A stretch of DNA of 7,221 bases from Chloroflexota bacterium (GTDB lineage Bacteria; Chloroflexota; Dehalococcoidia; DSTF01; RBG-16-68-14), in contig JADFNZ010000017.1 in the NCBI GenBank assembly GCA_022563135.1, forward strand, positions 2,679 through 9,899. The letters are read 5' to 3'. Both the position numbers and the translations under genes were made by a program. Below, piece by piece: positions 1 to 5,737 of the stretch (the first letter of the stretch is position 1; each line of letters begins with the position of its first letter). The notes under the pieces were generated by a model. That model saw only the letters and a program-made list of their open reading frames with translations, made no database searches and was not told the origin of the DNA.

Positions 1-536
1 GCAACGCCACCAAGCCCGGCGACGTGCTCCGCGCGATGAACGGCAAGACGATCGAGGTGATCAACACGGACGCCGAGGGCCGCCTCATCCTCGCCGACGG
101 CCTCTCCTACGCCGTCGAGCTGAAGCCGGACGCGATCATCGACGTCGCCACGCTCACGGGCGCGATCAGCGTCGCGCTCGGCAACGTCGCCATGGGCGCG
201 ATGACGAACGACGACGCGCTCTACGCTCGCGTCCAGCGCGCGGCGCAGGCGGCCGACGAGAAGGTCTGGCAGCTCCCGATGTTCGACGAGTACAAGGAGC
301 AGATCAAGAGCGAGGTGGCCGACATGAAGAACACCGGCGGCCGCGGCGCCGGCTCGATCACGGCGGCGTTCCTGCTCAAGGAGTTCGTCGGCGACACGCC
401 CTGGGTGCACCTGGACATGGCCGGCGTGGACAACTACGACAAGGAGAAGGGCGTCATCGTCAAGGGCGCCAGCGGCATCCCGGCCCGCACCCTCGTCCAC
501 CTCGCCCTGGACCTAGCGCAGGAGGGGCTGGCGTAG
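1..536 (+). CDS. pepA: Leucyl aminopeptidase (M17 family), C-terminal part only
   Basis: This is the 3' end of a gene that begins upstream of the window; the reading frame is open from base 3 to the TAG at 534-536. M17 enzymes are cytosolic hexameric metallopeptidases that remove N-terminal residues, often leucine, during peptide turnover. The signature NTDAEGR is encoded at about 63-83. By comparison with the bovine lens enzyme it supplies the Asp and Glu ligands of the two-metal centre and the catalytic Arg. Other family-typical segments follow: DVATLTGA, then MKNTGGRGAGSITAAFLL, then WVHLDMAG, and a C-terminal SGIPARTLVHL. About 178 residues are visible, roughly the last third of a usual 480-500 residue protein; the N-terminal domain and the Lys/Asp ligands lie outside. 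It is high in GC, unlike the island that follows. The identification is firm; only the missing 5' part limits it. Confidence 0.96.
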   Translation, partial: NATKPGDVLRAMNGKTIEVINTDAEGRLILADGLSYAVELKPDAIIDVATLTGAISVALGNVAMGAMTNDDALYARVQRAAQAADEKVWQLPMFDEYKEQIKSEVADMKNTGGRGAGSITAAFLLKEFVGDTPWVHLDMAGVDNYDKEKGVIVKGASGIPARTLVHLALDLAQEGLA

Positions 537-652
537 ATGGATTCGTCTACCACACTAGCGATCGACACTCATTTGCGAGGTGCCGCGTGCTAAGAGGTAG
601 GCGGAGGAGGTGGCGACCGCGCACCATGACACCTTTACGCGCAACTTTTCCG
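537..652. other. Short intergenic stretch between convergent genes
   Basis: These 116 bases separate the pepA stop from the stop of the minus-strand toxin-like gene. I see no convincing terminator hairpin with a T-run for either gene. A purine-rich tract lies at about 594-614 (AGAGGTAGGCGGAGGAGG) with no credible gene behind it. Base composition drops towards the island here. Confidence 0.4.
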
Positions 653-946
653 CTACAGATGTTGCCGGCTGCCGGCCCTGCCGATGCTAGCTACTTGGAC
701 AACCAGTCGACGCTCTCGCGGGTAGGTGACCACCTGGTAGATCACCCACCAGGCCTCGTCGATGTACTTCGTGAAGATCGCTGGCAGCGCCTGATAGATC
801 CTCTTCTTCGATTCTGGGTTGGCCGGTTCAAGGTAGGGGTTCTCGCAGATGTCGTCTACTATCAACTCGATGACCGTGTGTCTAACGCTCTGTCGCTGCC
901 GGTCCAGAAACGATTCCGCCGAAGGACCGAAGACGGGTGGTATCAC
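653..946 (-). CDS. Small RelE/ParE-like protein, putative toxin of a Panacea TA pair
   Basis: This encodes a 97-residue protein with a GTG start at 946-944. Its start overlaps the stop of the upstream Panacea gene by four bases (GTGA), so translation is probably coupled. No strong Shine-Dalgarno is visible, and the overlap is the reason for choosing this start. The layout resembles the RelE/ParE/HigB fold. An N-terminal helical part (about 10-35) is followed by a loop with NPYLEPANP, then by short beta-strand segments: YQALPAIFTKYI (51-62), AWWVIYQVV (65-73) and RRLVVQVASIGRA (79-91). The last two recall the 'yRviYev ... vvvlriGhR' pattern of ParE/RelE toxins. Family assignment by eye is tentative, and I cannot place RelE catalytic residues with confidence. 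The genetic context makes a toxin role likely: a small protein coupled behind an antitoxin-type protein in a lower-GC island. Alternatives are an uncharacterised small partner or a degenerate toxin. Confidence 0.72.
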   Translation of the reverse strand: MIPPVFGPSAESFLDRQRQSVRHTVIELIVDDICENPYLEPANPESKKRIYQALPAIFTKYIDEAWWVIYQVVTYPRERRLVVQVASIGRAGSRQHL

Positions 947-1494
947 CTGAGATTGTACTTACGCTTCAGCTCTCTAAGGGTCTTTGTGCCCCGCGCGCTC
1001 AGCGCCTCTTCGTACTCGGCTGCGTCTGCCCCACGCTCCGCTGGAGTGTCCTTTTTCATTCGAAGGACATCGTACTGCTGAGCCTCCTGGAAGGGTTTCG
1101 TCTTCTTTGACGCGGCCACTAACTGCGCCATGGTCATCCCCTTGTATTCGTTCAGTACCTGTTGGATAACGTACTCCTCCGCTGGGCTGAAGTCTGCGGT
1201 GATATCGCGGTCTAGTAGTGCGTAGCGATAATTAGGTCCGCCATACTGACTCTGCCCTTGGGTCATGTGAACCACACGATCGTTTACAAGTAAATGAGCC
1301 TCCGAAACGATGGCGTTACTTATCGCATTCGGCCCGTAATTATCCCACATGTAGCGAAGTCCGCTGATCGGCCGCCCGAAGTTTCGATAGTACGCGTAGT
1401 CGATTAGATAGGCCAGCTTGATCAGCTTGGTTCGATGGATGGGATTGCGGAATTCGCGCAAGATCCTAACGATCAGCGCTTGCGGCCGCGTCAT
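943..1494 (-). CDS. Panacea/SocA-domain (DUF4065) protein, putative antitoxin
   Basis: This is a 183-residue protein starting at ATG 1494-1492, with a G-rich Shine-Dalgarno-like run (GGGGGT, about 1500-1505) a few bases upstream. Residues 22-55 carry the hallmark of the SocA/GepA-type domain now called Panacea: a KLIKLAYLIDYAYYR helix, then FGRPISGLRYMWDNYGP (39-55). The typical form in the family is KL-x-KLLY-x-aDy, then GrpItG-x-Y and a YGP motif. The rest is helical (DFSPAEEYVIQQVLNEYKG, 101-119; basic C-terminus RELKRKYNLR). Panacea domains are known from published work as promiscuous antitoxins that neutralise unrelated toxins encoded next to them; SocA in Caulobacter is instead a proteolytic adaptor for the toxin SocB. 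Here the gene is first in the unit, with the small RelE/ParE-like gene overlapping its stop, as expected for an antitoxin-toxin pair. GC is lower than in the neighbouring genes, which suggests acquisition. The domain assignment is strong; the antitoxin role is inferred. Confidence 0.87.
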   Translation of the reverse strand: MTRPQALIVRILREFRNPIHRTKLIKLAYLIDYAYYRNFGRPISGLRYMWDNYGPNAISNAIVSEAHLLVNDRVVHMTQGQSQYGGPNYRYALLDRDITADFSPAEEYVIQQVLNEYKGMTMAQLVAASKKTKPFQEAQQYDVLRMKKDTPAERGADAAEYEEALSARGTKTLRELKRKYNLR

Positions 1495-1516
1495 CGTCTA
1501 CCCCCATTAGCGCACT

Positions 1517-1552
1517 TGTCCCGCCGACAGGAAACGCTGGCCCTTCGGCGTT
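1517..1552. promoter_or_regulatory. Adjacent inverted repeats in the Panacea gene leader
   Basis: Two inverted repeats lie side by side between the putative -10 and the ATG. The first is TGTC-CCGCC-GACA at 1517-1529. The second is AACGC-(10 nt)-GCGTT at 1533-1552. The second covers the expected transcription start of the minus-strand unit, a position suited to an operator bound by the antitoxin or by the complex. A similar sequence recurs in the coaX promoter. Operator function is inferred. Confidence 0.35.
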
Positions 1553-1555
1553 AGC

Positions 1556-1561
1556 AGTATA
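1556..1561 (-). promoter_or_regulatory. Candidate -10 element of the Panacea unit
   Basis: On the minus strand this reads TATACT, one mismatch from TATAAT, 62 nt before the Panacea ATG. No good -35 hexamer is visible at 17 nt, so the promoter is weak or needs an activator. It would give a leader of about 55 nt. Confidence 0.45.
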
Positions 1562-1648
1562 ACAGAGTAGCAGGCACGCCTCGAAATACAGCATGGCACC
1601 GCACGGCGAGGAGCTTGCCAGCGCGCATCTCTAGCACCTCGCGTCCCG

Positions 1649-1657
1649 TGCTAAACT
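1649..1657 (+). promoter_or_regulatory. Possible extended -10 giving a near-leaderless alkA-like mRNA
   Basis: TGCTAAACT fits an extended -10 (TGnTAnnnT) and ends only 9 nt before the ATG at 1667. No Shine-Dalgarno is visible before that ATG. Together these are what a leaderless or near-leaderless transcript would look like. No -35 match is seen. Tentative. Confidence 0.3.
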
Positions 1658-1666
1658 CCGTCTCAC

Positions 1667-2320
1667 ATGACGACCACTCTCCGCAAGCGCAGGCTGCCGT
1701 ACAGCCGCGAGGCCGCGCGCAGGCACCTGCTGCGCGCCGACCCGGTCATGCGCGCGATCGTGCGCGGCGTGGGGCCGTACGAGCTCGCGCCGCGCGGCGA
1801 CGTCTACCGATCGCTCATGCGAGCGCTCCTCTACCAGCAGCTCGCGGGCGCTGCCGCCTCGGCTATCGAGCGGCGCTACCTGGCGCTCTACGGCGGCCGC
1901 CAGCCGGAGCCGGACGAGCTGCTCGCGACCAGCCCGCAGCGGCTGCGTTCGGCGGGCATCTCGCGCCAGAAGGCAGGCTATCTGCACAGCCTGGCCCAAC
2001 ACTTCGCCGACGGCAAGCTGAACGACCGCCGCCTCCGCCGCGCATCGGACGACGAGGTGATCGAGCACGTCACCCAGATCAAGGGCGTGGGCCGCTGGAC
2101 GGCGGATATGCTGCTCATGTTCTGCCTGGGCCGTCCGGACGTCCTGCCTGTCGGCGACCTGGGCATCCAGAGCGCAATGCAGAGCGCCTACCGCCTGCGT
2201 AAGCGACCGGACGCGAAGCGCATGGAGCAGATCGCGCGGCCGTGGCGGCCCTACCGCAGCGCCGCCTCCTGGTACCTCTGGCGCAGCTTCGAGATCATCA
2301 CCCCTGAGCTCACACTCTAG
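1667..2320 (+). CDS. DNA-3-methyladenine glycosylase, AlkA-like HhH-GPD family
   Basis: This 217-residue base-excision repair enzyme would remove alkylated bases such as 3-methyladenine by hydrolysing the N-glycosidic bond. The helix-hairpin-helix is at about 136-153 (TQIKGVGRWTADMLLMF), followed by the GPD-type loop with the expected catalytic Asp at residue 164 in PVGDLGI. Other family segments are LLYQQLAGAAASAI (54-67), ISRQKAGYLHSLA (98-110) and the C-terminal WRPYRSAASWYLWR (193-206). The protein is shorter than E. coli AlkA (282 residues) because it lacks that enzyme's N-terminal beta domain; many AlkA-family proteins share this short form. No Cys cluster of the MutY/EndoIII [4Fe-4S] type is present, which argues against those relatives. 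ATG 1667 has no clear ribosome site; an extended -10 lies just upstream. It probably forms its own transcription unit, with 136 nt before the MFS gene. Confidence 0.93.
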   Translation: MTTTLRKRRLPYSREAARRHLLRADPVMRAIVRGVGPYELAPRGDVYRSLMRALLYQQLAGAAASAIERRYLALYGGRQPEPDELLATSPQRLRSAGISRQKAGYLHSLAQHFADGKLNDRRLRRASDDEVIEHVTQIKGVGRWTADMLLMFCLGRPDVLPVGDLGIQSAMQSAYRLRKRPDAKRMEQIARPWRPYRSAASWYLWRSFEIITPELTL

Positions 2321-2327
2321 CGAACAC

Positions 2328-2377
2328 GTAGGTCGGGGTCTACACACCGCCGCGAGAGTCTGAAGACCCCCGCCTAC
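2328..2377. repeat. Long imperfect inverted repeat after the alkA-like gene
   Basis: The left arm GTAGGTCGGGGTCT (2328-2341) pairs with the right arm AGACCCCCGCCTAC (2364-2377) at 12 of 14 positions, around a 22-nt loop. It starts 7 nt after the glycosylase stop. There is no T-run after the right arm, so a classical intrinsic terminator is not supported. A Rho-type end, an mRNA-stabilising hairpin or a dispersed REP-like palindrome are all possible. Confidence 0.55.
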
Positions 2378-2448
2378 GGAGCTCTAGCCGGTCGCTTAGC
2401 TACCGCCACCACGCCGTGTGTTACAGTCCTAGCGCGGAAGACCCCCGC
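2362..2448 (+). repeat. Twelve-base direct repeat flanking the gap before the MFS gene
   Basis: GAAGACCCCCGC occurs at 2362-2373 and again at 2437-2448, 75 nt apart start to start. The first copy lies in the right arm of the inverted repeat, the second just before the MFS start codon. It may be a remnant of a duplicated repeat element. Confidence 0.5.
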
Positions 2449-2450
2449 GC
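2432..2450 (+). promoter_or_regulatory. Small GC hairpin next to the MFS start codon
   Basis: GCGCGG (2432-2437) and CCGCGC (2445-2450) form a perfect 6-bp stem with a 7-nt loop, ending 6 nt before the ATG at 2457. The only Shine-Dalgarno-like bases (GGAAG, 2436-2440) sit in the stem and loop, so the structure could limit ribosome access. Inferred from sequence only. Confidence 0.3.
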
Positions 2451-2456
2451 ACTCAT

Positions 2457-3704
2457 ATGGCCGATCCACAAGCCTCACAACCCTGGCGCAGGATGCTCAT
2501 CGCTGTCGCCGTGTCGCAGTTCATCGCGCTCGGCGGGGGCAACCTCGTCTTCCCGTTCATGCCGTTCTACATCCAGGAGTTGGGCGTCACCGACCCGGGC
2601 CAGGTCGCGCTCTGGTCCGGCCTGCTGGGCACGGCGACGGGCGGGATGCTCTTCATCTTCTCGCCTATCTGGGGCGGCCTCGCCGACCGCTTCGGCCGCA
2701 AGCGGATGCTGCTGCGCGCTTACCTGGGCGCGATGGTGACGGTGGCGCTCCAGGGATTCGTTCAGAACGTCTGGCAGCTCGCCGCCTTGCGTGCGCTGCA
2801 GGGCGTCTTCGTCGGCACCATCCCCGCCGCTACCGCGCTGATCGCCGCCTGCACGCCGAAGGAGCGCGTCGCGTTCGCGCTGGGGGTGCTGCAGATGGCG
2901 CTCTTCTCCTCGCAGTTCGTCGGGCCGCTCATCGGCGGGTCGCTCGCCGCCACGATTGGCTTCCGGGCGACGTTCATGGCGACCGCGGCCTTCTACCTGA
3001 TCGCGTTCTTCTTGGTGCTGCTCATGGTCGAGGAGCGCTTCCAGCGGCCCAGCGCGGAGGAGCGCGGGACGTTCCTCGGCAACTTGCGCATGGTAATCGA
3101 CCGGCGGCCGCTGCTCATCCTCATCGGCGTCGTCTTCTTCCTCAACGCAGGCCCTGCGTTCGTGCGGCCGATCATCCCCCTCATGGTGGAGTCCTTCGAT
3201 TCGATGGCGAACGTCGCCGCCCTCTCCGGCGTCGCCTTCGCGGCGATGGCTGCCACCAGCGCGATCGCCGCGCTCGGATCGAGCCGTCTCACCCGGCGCA
3301 TCGGCTCGCGAAACCTGCTCGCGCTGATGACGCTAGGGGCGGGGTTTGCCTACCTGCCCGTCGCCATCGCAGGCAACGTGCCGAGCCTGCTGCTGCTGAT
3401 CGCGGTCGTCGGCCTCTTCAGCGGCGGCATGGTGCCGGTGGCGAACGCGCTCATCGACGCGCAGACGCCTCCCGGCAAGCAGGCTTCGGTCTTCGGGCTG
3501 GCGGGCAGCGCCCTTGCGCTCGCCTTCGCGGTGGCGCCGCTGTCGGGCGGCATCGTCGCCTCCACCGTCAGCATCGAGGCGAGCTTCGTGGTGATCGGCG
3601 TCGTGACGCTGGCGGTGTCGGTCGCGGTGTTCGCGCTCGTGCGGGAGCCCGAGGAGCGCGGCGCGCCGGAGGCCGGTGAGCCGCTGGGAGAGCCGAGCGG
3701 GTAG
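2457..3704 (+). CDS. MdtG-like MFS multidrug antiporter (DHA1 type)
   Basis: This is a 415-residue inner-membrane protein with about 12 hydrophobic helices, six before and six after a charged central loop at about 191-217. Motif A, GGLADRFGRKR, is at 73-83 between helices 2 and 3. RALQG (112-116) resembles motif B. FVGPLIGG (154-161) matches the antiporter motif C in helix 5. The stretch WSGLLGTATGG...SPIWGGLADRFGRKRMLLR followed by QNVWQLAALRALQG closely recalls E. coli MdtG, a proton-coupled drug exporter. The substrate cannot be told. ATG 2457 is the first start after an in-frame TAG at 2430-2432; a GGAAG about 16 nt upstream is poorly spaced. The tail after helix 12 (about 396-415) is polar and Glu/Gly/Pro-rich. 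The gene stops one base before the converging coaBC stop. Confidence 0.93.
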   Translation: MADPQASQPWRRMLIAVAVSQFIALGGGNLVFPFMPFYIQELGVTDPGQVALWSGLLGTATGGMLFIFSPIWGGLADRFGRKRMLLRAYLGAMVTVALQGFVQNVWQLAALRALQGVFVGTIPAATALIAACTPKERVAFALGVLQMALFSSQFVGPLIGGSLAATIGFRATFMATAAFYLIAFFLVLLMVEERFQRPSAEERGTFLGNLRMVIDRRPLLILIGVVFFLNAGPAFVRPIIPLMVESFDSMANVAALSGVAFAAMAATSAIAALGSSRLTRRIGSRNLLALMTLGAGFAYLPVAIAGNVPSLLLLIAVVGLFSGGMVPVANALIDAQTPPGKQASVFGLAGSALALAFAVAPLSGGIVASTVSIEASFVVIGVVTLAVSVAVFALVREPEERGAPEAGEPLGEPSG

Positions 3705-3705
3705 G

Positions 3706-4908
3706 CTAGGAGCGCGCTTTCAGCAGCGCCGCCACGCGGTCGAGCACGCGATGGGCCACATCGTACTTGGGCAGGAGCGGCAGCGCCTCCTCGCCGGAGG
3801 CGTCAACGAGCGTCACCTCGTTCGTCTCCGTCGCGAAACCGGAGCCCTCTGCTGTGATGTCGTTGGCCACGACCAGGTCGAGCTCCTTGCGCCGCAGCAT
3901 CTCCCGCGCGCGCTCCAGAAGCTTCTCGCTCTCCGCCTTGAAGCCCACGCGCACGAAATCGCCCCGCACCTCAGCGAGCGTGTCGGGCGTGGGCTTCAAC
4001 TCCAGCGTGAGGCCGGACCGGCCGGCCTTCTTGATCTTCTGCTCCGCCTCCGACGCCGGCTGGAAGTCGGCGACCGCCGCCGCCATCAGCAGCGCATCGG
4101 CGCGCGCACACGCTGTCGCGACGGCATCGCGCATCTCAGCCGCGCTGCGCACCACCACCAGCTGCGCACCGTAGGGGCAGGCCAGCGCCGTAGGCGCGCT
4201 CACGAGCGTCACCTCCGCGCCCCGGTCGCGCGCCGCCTCCGCGAGTGCGAAGCCCATCTTTCCCGACGAGCGGTTCCCTACGTAGCGAACCGGGTCGATC
4301 GCCTCCTGCGTACCTCCCGCCGTGACGACGAGGCGCTTCCCGGCAAGGTCCCCTCGCCGCGCGAGCACCAGCTTGAGCGCGCCGATCAGCGTGTCCGTCT
4401 CCACCAGCCTGCCAAGGCCCATGCGACCGCTGGCCAGCCGGCCCTCCGCCGGCCCTACGATCACGAATCCGCGGCCCCGCAGCGCCTCCACATTCTCTTG
4501 CGTGGCCGTGTTCTCGTACATCTGGCTGTCCATCGCCGGCGCGACGAGCACCGGTGCCTCCGTGGCCAGTACCGTCAGGGTGACCACGTCTGCCGCGTTG
4601 CCGTGCGCGAGGTTCGCGATCGTGTTGGCGCTCGCCGGCGCGACGAGCACAGCGTCCGCCCGGCGCGCGATCTCCACGTGCTCCTCGGCCAGCTCCGCGC
4701 TGGCGTCGAACATGTCGATGAAGACTGGCCTACGCGTGATGCTCCGCATCGTGAGCAGCGTGATAAAGCGAGCCGCCGCATCGGTCATCAACACATCCAC
4801 CCAGGCGCCGGCCTGGGTCAGCTTGCTCGCAACGTCCGCCGCCTTGTACGCAGCGATGCTGCCCGTGACGCCCAACGCGATCTGCTTGTCTTGCAGCAGT
4901 TGCATCAC
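3706..4908 (-). CDS. coaBC: Bifunctional phosphopantothenoylcysteine decarboxylase/synthetase
   Basis: This 400-residue enzyme (also called Dfp) makes 4'-phosphopantothenoylcysteine from 4'-phosphopantothenate, cysteine and CTP, then decarboxylates it to 4'-phosphopantetheine with FMN. The N-terminal CoaC half shows GVTGSIAAYK (13-22), the catalytic His in EEHVEIARRAD (77), PASANTIANLAHGNA (91-105) and a PAMDSQMY segment (124-131). The C-terminal CoaB half shows VTAGGTQEAIDPVRYVGNRSSGKMG (195-219) and KIKK (291-294). Full length is normal. Two residues differ from E. coli: Asp127 replaces the Asn of PxMNxxM, and Ser160 replaces the flap Cys. GTG 4908 overlaps the coaX stop by 4 nt (GTGA); ATG 4905 overlaps it by 1 nt and is the alternative. 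A GAGG lies about 10 nt before the GTG, so I prefer that start. The gene is translationally coupled to coaX. Confidence 0.96.
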   Translation of the reverse strand: MMQLLQDKQIALGVTGSIAAYKAADVASKLTQAGAWVDVLMTDAAARFITLLTMRSITRRPVFIDMFDASAELAEEHVEIARRADAVLVAPASANTIANLAHGNAADVVTLTVLATEAPVLVAPAMDSQMYENTATQENVEALRGRGFVIVGPAEGRLASGRMGLGRLVETDTLIGALKLVLARRGDLAGKRLVVTAGGTQEAIDPVRYVGNRSSGKMGFALAEAARDRGAEVTLVSAPTALACPYGAQLVVVRSAAEMRDAVATACARADALLMAAAVADFQPASEAEQKIKKAGRSGLTLELKPTPDTLAEVRGDFVRVGFKAESEKLLERAREMLRRKELDLVVANDITAEGSGFATETNEVTLVDASGEEALPLLPKYDVAHRVLDRVAALLKARS

Positions 4909-5675
4909 GCCCGATTCGCCTCGTAGATCAGCCGCAGGCCGTGCAGCGTGAGGTCGGGATCTACGACGTCAAAGACGTCGGTCTCCCGCCCGAAGAGCTC
5001 CGCCCAGCCGCCCGTGCCGACTACCCTGGCTTCGCCGCCCAGCTCCCGCTTGAAGCGGGCCACCATCCCCTCAATCAGCCCAACATATCCGAAGAAGAGC
5101 CCCGACTGCAGCGCGCCTACCGTGTTCTTGCCGATAGCGGTGGCGGGCGGGAGTAACTCCACCGGGTAGAGCTTCGCCGCCCGCTCATACAACGCCTCGG
5201 CGGCGATGCCGATGCCGGGGGCGATAGCGCCTCCCAGGTAGTCGCCCTTCTCGGACACCGCGTCGAAGACCATGCCAGTGCCCAGGTCCACGATGATCAG
5301 CGGCGGCGGCCCGTGCCGGCTCATTGCGCCGACCACGTCGGCGATCCGGTCCGCTCCCACGTCGCGAGGGCTATCGTAGAGGATCCGCACCCCCGTACGC
5401 GTGCCGGTGTCCACCACCATCGGCTCTACCTGCAGGTGGCGCCTACACAGCGCCCCAAACACCGGCGCCAGGTCCGGCACCACGCTCACCAGCGCCGCAT
5501 CGTTTATCTCGTCTGCGTCGATCCCCTCCACGTCCAGCAGCCCCAGCAGGATCACCGCGTACTCGTCAGCGAGGCGCTCGCGGTCGGTCGCGATCCGCCA
5601 CGTCACGCGTAGCCGGTCTCCCTCGAAGAGGCCAAGCGTAATCGTCGTGTTGCCAACGTCGATCGTAAGAAGCAT
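4905..5675 (-). CDS. coaX: Type III pantothenate kinase
   Basis: This 256-residue cytosolic enzyme phosphorylates pantothenate with ATP, the first committed step to CoA. Type III kinases belong to the ASKHA fold, use a monovalent cation and are usually not inhibited by CoA. The phosphate-binding DVGNTTITLGLF is at 6-17. DSPRDVGADRIAD (101-113) contains the expected catalytic Asp109. The second ATP-site segment is DLGTGMVFDAV (130-140), followed by GDYLGGAIAPGI (144-155). The C-terminus DPDLTLHGLRLIYEANR is typical. The usual form of the second segment is D-x-GTA-(T/L)-T-F-D, so the Gly-Met-Val here is unusual. ATG 5675 has a purine-rich GGTGGA at a suitable distance and a strong promoter upstream. 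It is the first gene of a coaX-coaBC operon covering three of the five steps to CoA; coaD and coaE are not in the window. Confidence 0.95.
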   Translation of the reverse strand: MLLTIDVGNTTITLGLFEGDRLRVTWRIATDRERLADEYAVILLGLLDVEGIDADEINDAALVSVVPDLAPVFGALCRRHLQVEPMVVDTGTRTGVRILYDSPRDVGADRIADVVGAMSRHGPPPLIIVDLGTGMVFDAVSEKGDYLGGAIAPGIGIAAEALYERAAKLYPVELLPPATAIGKNTVGALQSGLFFGYVGLIEGMVARFKRELGGEARVVGTGGWAELFGRETDVFDVVDPDLTLHGLRLIYEANRA

Positions 5676-5707
5676 AGCTTTCCACCATAGGTGGGGAAAT
5701 GCGGCTC

Positions 5708-5737
5708 ATTATAGGCGGCTGTCCCCGCGACAGGCAA
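5708..5737 (-). promoter_or_regulatory. coaX-coaBC promoter (-35 TTGCCT, -10 TATAAT)
   Basis: On the minus strand a perfect TATAAT (5713-5708) is preceded by an 18-nt spacer and TTGCCT (5737-5732, four of six with TTGACA). The predicted transcription start is near 5701, giving a leader of about 25 nt to the coaX ATG. This is the best sigma-70-type promoter in the window. Palindromic sites overlap the spacer and the -35. Confidence 0.7.

Larger units (their letters stand above)
1495..1666. other. Divergent intergenic region, Panacea gene and alkA-like gene
   Basis: These 172 bases contain the candidate minus-strand promoter of the Panacea unit, two inverted repeats in its leader, and a possible plus-strand promoter next to the glycosylase start. 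No RNA gene or additional ORF is evident. Confidence 0.5.

Noticed and set aside
537..593. Tiny ORF starting at the ATG that abuts the pepA stop
   Set aside because: It has only 18 codons, no recognisable product and no independent ribosome site.
587..1081. Plus-strand ORF of 164 codons across the island
   Set aside because: It is antisense to the toxin-like gene and the 3' end of the Panacea gene, has an Arg-rich low-complexity start and shows no family resemblance. The minus-strand pair with coupled starts explains the region.
586..1654. Eight-base direct repeat CGTGCTAA on both sides of the island (586-593 and 1647-1654)
   Set aside because: It is too short to be told from chance over the searched flanks, and no recombinase gene or tRNA is present to support an attachment site.
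2145..2160. Third copy of a CGCCGACAGG-like sequence (minus strand) inside the alkA-like gene
   Set aside because: It falls on the codons of the conserved PVGDLG catalytic loop, so protein coding explains it.
3676..4926. Plus-strand ORF of 416 codons opposite coaBC
   Set aside because: It is the antisense shadow of a GC-rich gene, rich in Arg, His and Leu. The minus strand carries all CoaBC motifs.
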